A stretch of 5,715 bases of DNA from Coprobacillus sp. CAG:605 (GTDB taxonomy: Bacteria > Bacillota_I > Bacilli_A > RF39 > UBA660), in assembly GCA_000433255.1 (NCBI GenBank), contig HF998219.1:1457-7171 (forward strand). Direction: 5' to 3'. The notes beneath the pieces were generated by a model. The model ran no database searches, was not told the origin of the DNA, and worked only from the letters and a program-made list of their open reading frames with translations. Of the stretch, positions 1 to 5,676 are shown piece after piece (within the stretch, counting starts at the first letter, position 1; each line of letters opens with the position of its first letter). Both the position numbers and the translations under genes were made by a program.

Positions 1-2529
1 AAAGAGTCTTTTAATATAATCAGTCAAGGTAGTGTTGAAGATATTGTTAATTCAAAACCAGAAGCTAGAAGAAGTATTTTTGAAGAAGCGGCAGGGGTTT
101 TAAAGTATAAAAGAAGAAAGGAAGAATCATTAAAGAAGTTAGAGAAAACTAATGATAACTTAGAACGTGTTGAGTTATTAATAAAAGAAATTGAAACACA
201 GCTAGAACCTTTAAGAGAACAATCGAAGATAGCAAAGCAATATTTAGAGTATAAAACGGATTTAGAAAATGTTGAGGTATCGTTAATTGTTCATGATATT
301 AAAACGACGAATGACGAATATAACAAGATTAAAGCTAAGAATGAGTCTTTGAAGACAACATTAGAAGAAATGGACTTGACGAGTAATAAAGATACGGCTA
401 AGTTAGAGACTTTGAAATTAGAGAACATTAGATTAGATGAGGCAATAAGTAAATCTAATGACGAGTTAATGGGGCTAGAAAAGAGACTTGCGGAGTTACA
501 AGCCCAAAAGCAACTAGTATTAGAACGTCAAAAGTACGAAGTTGAAGATGCTAAATTACAAGAGAATATTGTTTTACTTAAAGAAGAAGAGCTAAACTTA
601 AAGAAAAATATTACGACTTTAGAACAAGAAATTAAGAATATTACGGATGAGTTTAATAAAGTTAAAGATGAAAAAGATAGTTTAGAAGAAGAGTTACTTA
701 AAGTATCTAAGAAGAAGTATACATTAAATAACGAAGAGGCAATTAAAAATAAAGAATTATTAGATATAAAAAATAAAATAGAGATTATTAATGATAATAT
801 TTTGAATGATGTTAAACTACCTTTAGCGGTTAAGTCGGTATTAAATAATCCAAGACTTCATGGTATCCATAAGACGATTATTAAACTTTTAGATATTCCA
901 GATAAATATATTAGTGCGATTGAGACCTCTTTAGGGGCTAACAGCAATGTGATTGTGGTAAATGATACTGAGTGTGCTAAAATGGCAATTAATTATTTGA
1001 AAGATAATAAACTAGGACGAGCAACGTTCTTTCCTATGAATATTATTAAACCGCGAAGTGTTGATAGTGAGACTTTGAAACTTGTACAAAATGAGATTGT
1101 TGGAGTAGCAAGTGATATTGTTAAGTATGATAAGAAGTATGAGGACGTAATTAAAAATCAACTCGGTAATACATTAATAGTTAAAGATATTGATACTTTA
1201 AATAAAGTAGGACGTCAAATTAAATATAAGTATAAAATTGTTTCCCTAGATGGAGAGATTCAATATACCAATGGAGCTTTAACTGGTGGTGTTTATAAGA
1301 ATAATAATAGTTTGGCTTCTCAAAAGTTAGAGTTAAATAATCTACTTAAGAAGAGAGATACTTTGGAACAAGAATTAGAACTTATTGCAAAAGATTTAAA
1401 TAAAGTAAATGAGACTAATGATAGCTTAAATAAAGATATTGAAACTAATCAAAAGAGTTTTATTGAAATTAGAGAAACTTTAAATAGAAAGAATATTAGT
1501 TTTAATGAATTAAAGAGTAGATATGAAGAGAAAGCTAAGGAATTAGAAGGAACAACACATGTTAAGGAAAACTCTTTAGATCAAGAGCTTGAGAGTATTA
1601 TGGAAGGGTATTCTAATACTTTGACTAAGAAAGAACTTTTAGTTCAAGAACTTGGTAAGTTAAAGAGTACGAAGAGTGATACTAGTACTTCGATTGCCGA
1701 GTTAGAGCAAGTAGCGAGAAAAGTTAATAGTGAATATAATCAGTTAAAGCAAGAGTTAAATCGTAATGAGATAGCTTTAGGTAAAATGGATGTTAAGTTA
1801 GATAATTATTTACTTAACTTAAATGAAAATTATAATATGACCTATGAGGGCGCTATGTGGAGTGTTGATTTAGAAATTGATATGGATAGTGCTAGATTAC
1901 AGGTTAATAAGTTAAAGAGTGCGATAAAAGCTTTAGGAGAAGTTAATACAGGGTCGATTGCGGAGTATGAAAGAGTTAATACGAGGTATGTATTCTTAAC
2001 GGAACAAAGTGATGATTTAAAAACTTCAGTTTTAGAGTTACATAAAGTTATTGAAGAAATGGATAACATTATGACAGAGAGATTTATTGAAACTTTTAAT
2101 AAGATTAATACCGAGTTTAAGAGTGTATTCAAGACTTTATTTAGAGGTGGTGAAGGTCATTTAGAGCTTACAGACCCAGATAATCTTTTAGAGACCGGTA
2201 TTGAAATTTCGGCACAACCTCCTGGAAAGAAGTTAAATTCAATTATGTTATTTTCGGGTGGGGAACGTACTTTGACTGCTATTGCGTTGTTGTTTGCAAT
2301 ACTTAATGTTAAAACCGTACCATTTGTTATTTTAGATGAAGTTGAAGCAGCGTTAGATGAAGCAAATGTTGATGTTTTTGGTAAGTACTTAGAGACTAAG
2401 AAAGATAAATCTCAATTTATTATTATTACTCATAAAAAAAGGACGATGGAATATGCTGATTGTTTATATGGTATTACGATGCAAGAACAAGGCGTATCAA
2501 AACTCGTTAGTGTAAGATTAGAAGATTAA
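1..2529 (+). CDS. smc: Chromosome partition/condensin ATPase SMC, 5'-truncated by window edge
   Basis: SMC is the ATPase and arm subunit of the SMC-ScpAB condensin, which loads on the nucleoid and extrudes DNA loops. The reading frame is open from base 1 (842 residues visible). The Walker A P-loop and roughly the first 135-145 residues lie outside the window. Numbering from the first codon, the Q-loop (IISQGSVEDIV, Q9) is followed by EEAAGVLKYKRRKEES, then coiled coil, the hinge at about 276-430 (GIHKTI, LGRATFFP, closing TGG), the returning coiled coil, the ABC signature FSGGER at 751-756, Walker B VILDE (D779, E780), D-loop ALDEAN and the switch histidine in IIITHKK (H811). The spacing from signature Ser to Walker B Glu is 28, as in B. 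subtilis (S1090, E1118). Both coiled-coil strands are about 100 residues shorter than in B. subtilis, giving an estimated full length near 980 rather than 1186. The family assignment is certain; the full length is inferred. Confidence 0.98.
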   Translation, partial: KESFNIISQGSVEDIVNSKPEARRSIFEEAAGVLKYKRRKEESLKKLEKTNDNLERVELLIKEIETQLEPLREQSKIAKQYLEYKTDLENVEVSLIVHDIKTTNDEYNKIKAKNESLKTTLEEMDLTSNKDTAKLETLKLENIRLDEAISKSNDELMGLEKRLAELQAQKQLVLERQKYEVEDAKLQENIVLLKEEELNLKKNITTLEQEIKNITDEFNKVKDEKDSLEEELLKVSKKKYTLNNEEAIKNKELLDIKNKIEIINDNILNDVKLPLAVKSVLNNPRLHGIHKTIIKLLDIPDKYISAIETSLGANSNVIVVNDTECAKMAINYLKDNKLGRATFFPMNIIKPRSVDSETLKLVQNEIVGVASDIVKYDKKYEDVIKNQLGNTLIVKDIDTLNKVGRQIKYKYKIVSLDGEIQYTNGALTGGVYKNNNSLASQKLELNNLLKKRDTLEQELELIAKDLNKVNETNDSLNKDIETNQKSFIEIRETLNRKNISFNELKSRYEEKAKELEGTTHVKENSLDQELESIMEGYSNTLTKKELLVQELGKLKSTKSDTSTSIAELEQVARKVNSEYNQLKQELNRNEIALGKMDVKLDNYLLNLNENYNMTYEGAMWSVDLEIDMDSARLQVNKLKSAIKALGEVNTGSIAEYERVNTRYVFLTEQSDDLKTSVLELHKVIEEMDNIMTERFIETFNKINTEFKSVFKTLFRGGEGHLELTDPDNLLETGIEISAQPPGKKLNSIMLFSGGERTLTAIALLFAILNVKTVPFVILDEVEAALDEANVDVFGKYLETKKDKSQFIIITHKKRTMEYADCLYGITMQEQGVSKLVSVRLED

Positions 2530-2544
2530 GCCTTCTAATTTTTT
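2518..2544 (+). terminator. Intrinsic terminator overlapping the smc stop codon
   Basis: A perfect 7-bp inverted repeat, TTAGAAG (2518-2524) and CTTCTAA (2532-2538), encloses a 7-base loop and is followed directly by six T's (2539-2544) and a further TTTCT. The smc stop codon TAA (2527-2529) sits inside the loop, so a terminating ribosome would cover the hairpin. The stem is AT-rich and only moderately stable, so partial read-through into the downstream genes is possible. The sequence is almost the same as the terminator after queA. Confidence 0.75.
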
Positions 2545-2550
2545 CTTTCT

Positions 2551-2568
2551 AAAGGAGTAAAAATGTGA
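2551..2568 (+). promoter_or_regulatory. Strong Shine-Dalgarno site leading to ATG-TGA or a GTG mini-ORF
   Basis: AAAGGAG at 2551-2557 is the best SD sequence in the window, yet it lies about 41 bases upstream of the ATG chosen for the RnfC-like gene, too far to serve it. At normal SD spacing there is an ATG (2563-2565) followed at once by TGA (2566-2568), a start-stop pair. An overlapping GTG (2565-2567) opens a 15-codon frame. Ribosome binding here could affect translation of the next gene. The function is inferred; the sequence arrangement is directly visible. Confidence 0.4.
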
Positions 2569-2612
2569 TATTCTTAATAGAGAGTGGTTGGTGGTTACAT
2601 GAAGAAAATTGA
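2565..2612 (+). CDS. Possible 15-codon leader peptide overlapping the start of the RnfC-like gene
   Basis: This frame starts with GTG seven bases after the AAAGGAG SD and encodes MIFLIESGWWLHEEN before TGA (2610-2612). It overlaps the start of the RnfC-like gene (ATG 2599) in another frame, ending 11 bases past it, so its translation would carry ribosomes across that start site and could couple or compete with it. The two adjacent Trp codons (TGG TGG, 2589-2594) recall amino-acid-sensing leaders, but no antiterminator pair was found and the downstream gene has no link to tryptophan. The same bases read as GGTGG also form the weak SD of the downstream gene, which may explain the codons by itself. 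An open frame of this length can occur by chance; the SD is the only real support. Confidence 0.25.
   Translation: MIFLIESGWWLHEEN
2566..2574 (+). promoter_or_regulatory. Possible extended -10 promoter for the rnfC-like gene
   Basis: TGATATTCT has a TGn extension plus a hexamer (TATTCT, 2569-2574) that matches four of six positions of the sigma-A -10 consensus. No good -35 is present 17 bases upstream (TTTCTA at 2546-2551). Transcription would begin near 2581, giving a leader of about 18 bases containing only the GGTGG element. This reading competes with the mini-ORF reading, because the strong SD would then lie upstream of the transcript. Confidence 0.25.
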
Positions 2613-3648
2613 TATCCAAAAAGAGCTTAATATTAAGCCAGTTAAGATATATAAAGAAGTATTAGATCCGGATATGGTGTATATTCCCGTATCTAGTGGA
2701 ACCAATATAAATAATACGTATGTCTATAAAGATAGTGTAATTGATGGAGTAAGTCTTCCAATATCTGGTTTTATCGTAAATAAAGTATTGCTAAAAAATA
2801 GAGAATATTATTGTATTAGTAATGATTTTAAAGAGTTAAGTTTGAATCAAACTAGAGAGCCTTTAAATAGAGATTATATGACTACTAGACTTCCTAACTT
2901 AGATAAGATATTTACTTCTAACATAAAGAGTTTATATATTAATACGATTGATCAAGATCCTTATATTTTTAATAAATACTTTATGTTAAAGAATGATGCA
3001 GAGAAGATTATTAATACGATAGAAATATTAATTAATACTATGAATTTAGATAGTGTTTACTTAGTTGTAGTGTCTCAGAATGAAGAGTTAATAAGTGAAT
3101 ACTTAAATAATACGACTACTAATAGATTGAAGTTAAAGATAGTTAATAATTATTATCCTATTGGGAATCCGAAAGTATTAGAAAGTGAATTAAATTTAGA
3201 TAGTAATTCTAAGTTAGTTGATTTAGAGTATATTTTAAAGATATATAAGACAATATTAAAAAGACAAAGTTTAACAGAGAAGAATATTACGATTAATGGA
3301 AATGCTTTGGAAGAAGGCGTGACGTTAAAAGTTAAGTTATATACAAAACTTAGTGATTATTTTAAGTATATTAAGATTAAAGAAAGGAATTATGAGATTA
3401 TTTTAAATAATTCGTTATGTGGTCCTAAGGTACGGGAAGATATGATTATTACTAGTAATTTAGAGGGAGTTATTATAAATAAAGTGGTTGATGAAGAGAG
3501 TAGTCCTTGTATTTATTGTGGGCTATGTAACTTAGTGTGTCCTATGCATATTAATCCGTTAAAAAGAAATAGTAAATGTATAAATTGTGGCTTATGTAAC
3601 TTTGTATGTCCTTCTAAAATTAGAAATAGTGGTGATAGTAATGAATAG
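2599..3648 (+). CDS. rnfC: Reduced RnfC-family iron-sulfur protein lacking the NADH/FMN glycine motif
   Basis: RnfC is the peripheral cytoplasmic subunit of the Rnf ion pump, carrying two 4Fe-4S clusters and the NAD(H)/FMN site. This 349-residue protein follows RnfC order: an N-terminal biotinyl/barrel-like segment (VYIPVSSGTN to SGFIVNKV, 27-63), a core with TIDQDPYI (116-123) and YYPIGN (185-190) where the family has NAxExxPY and YPxG motifs, an SLBB-like segment (NITINGNALEEG, 229-240), and paired motifs C304xxC307xxC310xxxC314P and C327xxC330xxC333xxxC337P. Missing are the glycine-rich GLGGAGFPT-type loop expected before residue 110, most of the linker between clusters (12 residues instead of nearly 30), and the C-terminal tail. 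ATG 2599 is chosen because GGTGG (2590-2594) precedes it; an in-frame GTG at 2584 is possible. It overlaps the RnfD-like gene by 8 bases, implying one operon. Family membership is fairly sure; NADH oxidation is unlikely; the actual electron partner is unknown. Confidence 0.8.
   Translation: MKKIDIQKELNIKPVKIYKEVLDPDMVYIPVSSGTNINNTYVYKDSVIDGVSLPISGFIVNKVLLKNREYYCISNDFKELSLNQTREPLNRDYMTTRLPNLDKIFTSNIKSLYINTIDQDPYIFNKYFMLKNDAEKIINTIEILINTMNLDSVYLVVVSQNEELISEYLNNTTTNRLKLKIVNNYYPIGNPKVLESELNLDSNSKLVDLEYILKIYKTILKRQSLTEKNITINGNALEEGVTLKVKLYTKLSDYFKYIKIKERNYEIILNNSLCGPKVREDMIITSNLEGVIINKVVDEESSPCIYCGLCNLVCPMHINPLKRNSKCINCGLCNFVCPSKIRNSGDSNE
3631..3636 (+). promoter_or_regulatory. Ribosome binding site deciding the rnfD-like start
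   Basis: GGTGAT, four bases before ATG 3641, matches the 3' half of the canonical AGGAGGTGAT sequence. It supports ATG 3641 as the start rather than the more upstream in-frame ATG at 3587, which lies inside the second cysteine cluster of the preceding gene and has no SD. An in-frame GTG at 3632 overlaps the SD and is therefore less likely. Confidence 0.55.
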
Positions 3649-4552
3649 TTATTTAAAATCTAGTAATACTCATAGACGTAATAAAGTTATTTATCTTTTA
3701 TCTTTAATACCATTAATACTTTATGCGATATATAAGAATGGTATACTAGCGTATAATAGACATTTAATAGGGTTCTTAGGTATTTTTAAACCTTTGTACT
3801 TAGTGATATTAGGTAGTTTGATATGTTATACTTACTTATATATAAGTAATAAGTATATTCATAAGAATAAAGATATAAAAAAAGAATTTAAGAATTCTTA
3901 TGAGATTATTTATGTTATTATTTTAACTTTGTCGTTACCTATTAAAACCCCAATATTATTTTATACTTTAAGTATTTTAATATATCTTTTAGGTAGTGAT
4001 TATTTAAAGAGGTTTAAGATAAATGTTTTAAGTATAGTAAGATTATTATTAATATTTTTGTTAGTAGCATTAAATAAATATAGTTATATGAATGTTTATG
4101 AAGATAATGTTTTAACGGCTTATACAACATTTGATATGTTTTTTGGAAGAATTGTAGGCAGTATGGGTGGGGTTAGTAGTGTTTTACTTATTATAAGTTA
4201 TATTATTTTATTATTTAATCCTAGTTATAAAAGAGAGATACCTATCTTTATTGTTATAACATATTTTATTGTTAGTTTAGGGTTTGGAATGTTTACTCAT
4301 GATATTAAAGATGTTTTAAAGTTAATGTTAACCAATGAAGTATTATTTCCTAGTATTTATGTAGCAACGGTATCTATAGCTAGTCCTATACTTAATAATA
4401 AGAAGATAATATATGGTATTGGTATTGGTATTTTAGGATTTATTTTAGCTAGATTTATAGGTAAAGAAGGTATTTATGTAGCTATTGTTATTATGAATAT
4501 TATTTTAATAATACTAGAAAAATTAGGAGAAGTTGTTGCTAAAAAAAGTTAA
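3641..4552 (+). CDS. rnfD: Divergent RnfD-family (RnfD/NqrB) membrane protein
   Basis: RnfD is an integral membrane subunit of Rnf, related to NqrB, that holds a covalently attached FMN. This 303-residue protein is very hydrophobic, with about ten likely membrane segments. Family-like stretches in order are: SSNTHRRNKV near the N-terminus (family SSPHIxxK), TLSLPIKTP (96-104; family LPP..P), a flavin-site region NVLTAYTTF (156-164) where T162 aligns with the FMN-bearing Thr of SGATPL, FFGRIVGSMGGVSS (167-180; family lGxxxGxxGExS), VATVSIASP (241-249; family MATDPVTSP), and IIYGIGIGILGFILARF then VAIVIMN near the C-terminus. The family FNPA motif is replaced by INVLS (127-131) and the Asp of TDP is gone. 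Residue numbers count from ATG 3641. The 8-base overlap with the RnfC-like gene indicates coexpression and a likely physical complex. Membership rests on motif order, not on an alignment; FMN attachment is inferred. Confidence 0.75.
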   Translation: MNSYLKSSNTHRRNKVIYLLSLIPLILYAIYKNGILAYNRHLIGFLGIFKPLYLVILGSLICYTYLYISNKYIHKNKDIKKEFKNSYEIIYVIILTLSLPIKTPILFYTLSILIYLLGSDYLKRFKINVLSIVRLLLIFLLVALNKYSYMNVYEDNVLTAYTTFDMFFGRIVGSMGGVSSVLLIISYIILLFNPSYKREIPIFIVITYFIVSLGFGMFTHDIKDVLKLMLTNEVLFPSIYVATVSIASPILNNKKIIYGIGIGILGFILARFIGKEGIYVAIVIMNIILIILEKLGEVVAKKS

Positions 4553-4576
4553 GGGTGGTATTCTAAATACTTGAAA

Positions 4577-4583
4577 AGAGGGA
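4577..4583 (+). promoter_or_regulatory. Ribosome binding site of queA
   Basis: AGAGGGA lies four bases before ATG 4588 and fits a purine-rich SD. The whole gap after the RnfD-like gene is 35 bases (4553-4587). No terminator is seen in it, only a 5-bp hairpin GTATT-CTA-AATAC (4558-4570) without a T tract, and no convincing promoter. queA is therefore probably cotranscribed with the two Rnf-like genes. Confidence 0.55.
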
Positions 4584-4587
4584 TATT

Positions 4588-5616
4588 ATGAATATAAATG
4601 AATTTGATTATGATTTAAATCAGGATTTGATTGCTCAGACACCACTTAGTGATAGAAGTGCATCTAAGTTAATGATTGTTAAAAGAGATAGTATGGACTT
4701 AGAACATAAACATTTTAAGGATATAGTTGATTATTTACATAAGGGTGATGTTTTAGTTTTAAACGATACTAAGGTTATTCCTGCCAGGTTAATTGGGGAG
4801 AAAGAAGATACGAAAGCTCATATTGAGTTATTGCTATTAAAAGATTTAGGCAGTGATACTTGGGAGTGCTTAGCTAAACCACAGAAGAGATTACATATGG
4901 GGACGATTGTTTCTTTTGGCGAGGGTAAGTTAAAGGCTCAGGTATTAGAAATGTTAGGTGATGGTATTGTTCATGTTAAGTTATTATATGATGGTATTTT
5001 ATTAGAAATATTAGATGAACTTGGTACGATGCCACTTCCTCCTTATATTCATGAACAATTAAAAGACCAAGGCAGATATCAAACAGTTTATGCAAAGAAT
5101 GTTGGATCAGCAGCAGCACCTACAGCGGGGCTTCATTTTACAAAGGAGTTACTTAAAGAGTTAGAAGATAAGGGGATTATTGTTAAATATGTAACTCTTC
5201 ATGTTGGACTTGGTACTTTTAGACCAGTTATGGAAGAAAATGTTTTGGATCATAAGATGCATACGGAGTTTTATATTATGAATAAAGATACAGCGGATGC
5301 TTTGAATTTAGCTAAAGAGGAAGGCAGAAGAATTATTGCTGTTGGAACGACTAGTTGTCGTACTTTAGAGACTGTTGCGCATAATAATAATGGTAAGTTT
5401 GTAGCATGTAGTGGTAATACTAATATCTTTATTTATCCAGGTTATGAATTTAAGGGTATTAATGGGTTAATTACTAATTTTCATTTACCTAAATCAACTT
5501 TAGTTATGCTAGTTAGTGCTTTTACATCAAAAGATATTATTATGCATGCTTATAGTGAGGCTCAAAGATTAGGATATCGTTTCTTTTCATTTGGGGATGC
5601 AATGTTTATTTGTTAG
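4588..5616 (+). CDS. queA: S-adenosylmethionine:tRNA ribosyltransferase-isomerase QueA
   Basis: QueA transfers and isomerises the ribosyl group of S-adenosylmethionine onto 7-aminomethyl-7-deazaguanine in position 34 of GUN-anticodon tRNAs, giving epoxyqueuosine; it is cytoplasmic. The protein is 342 residues, the normal family length, and every conserved block is present: LNDTKVIPARL (58-68), GTMPLPPYI (146-154), the active-site stretch VGSAAAPTAGLHFT (172-185), HVGLGTFRPV (205-214), MHTEFY (224-229), VGTTSCRTLE (252-261), FIYPGYEFK (281-289), ITNFHLPKSTL (295-305) and RFFSFGDAMFI at the C-terminus. The start is supported by the AGAGGGA SD. It lies 35 bases after the RnfD-like gene with no functional link to it, and ends in its own terminator. 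The usual partner tgt, often next to queA in Firmicutes, does not follow within the window. Intact enzyme, high certainty. Confidence 0.98.
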   Translation: MNINEFDYDLNQDLIAQTPLSDRSASKLMIVKRDSMDLEHKHFKDIVDYLHKGDVLVLNDTKVIPARLIGEKEDTKAHIELLLLKDLGSDTWECLAKPQKRLHMGTIVSFGEGKLKAQVLEMLGDGIVHVKLLYDGILLEILDELGTMPLPPYIHEQLKDQGRYQTVYAKNVGSAAAPTAGLHFTKELLKELEDKGIIVKYVTLHVGLGTFRPVMEENVLDHKMHTEFYIMNKDTADALNLAKEEGRRIIAVGTTSCRTLETVAHNNNGKFVACSGNTNIFIYPGYEFKGINGLITNFHLPKSTLVMLVSAFTSKDIIMHAYSEAQRLGYRFFSFGDAMFIC

Positions 5617-5642
5617 AAGGTTAAACCTTCTTTTTTATTTTT
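5615..5642 (+). terminator. Intrinsic terminator overlapping the queA stop codon
   Basis: AGAAGGT (5615-5621) and ACCTTCT (5625-5631) form a perfect 7-bp stem with a TAA triloop, or a 6-bp stem with a 5-base loop. A T-rich run follows (TTTTTATTTTT, 5632-5642). The queA stop TAG (5614-5616) overlaps the first two bases of the stem. Read on the minus strand the hairpin lacks a T tract, so it is a one-way terminator for the rnfC-like/rnfD-like/queA unit. Confidence 0.88.
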
Positions 5643-5676
5643 AATTTGTTATAGCCTATTAGGAGTATCCTTTTGG

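Noticed and set aside
1842..2132. Minus-strand open frame of 96 codons
   Set aside because: It lies wholly inside smc, antisense to the conserved C-terminal coiled coil and head entry; its leucine/serine-rich sequence is what the reverse of AT-rich coiled-coil codons gives, and it has no recognised domain.
349..2529. ATG 349 as the start of a separate 726-residue protein
   Set aside because: The same frame is open back to base 1 and encodes the SMC Q-loop and EEAAGVLKYK, so this ATG is internal to smc.
2584..2598. GTG 2584 as the start of the RnfC-like protein
   Set aside because: It would add only VVGGY-type residues, has a weak upstream purine run and overlaps the GGTGG that serves ATG 2599. 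It is not excluded, just less likely.
2937..3021. Repeated string ATTAATACGAT within the RnfC-like gene
   Set aside because: Two copies of common Ile-Asn-Thr-Ile codons in AT-rich coding DNA; the protein context differs and there is no wider repeat.
3587..3640. Longer N-terminus for the RnfD-like protein starting at ATG 3587
   Set aside because: This start lies within the second cysteine cluster of the preceding gene and lacks an SD; ATG 3641 has GGTGAT at good spacing and gives the usual RnfD N-terminus (SSNTHRRNK).
5654..5671. Small palindromes CCTATTAGG and AGGA-GTA-TCCT followed by TTT
   Set aside because: Stems of only four base pairs; too weak to call a terminator or operator without comparative support.
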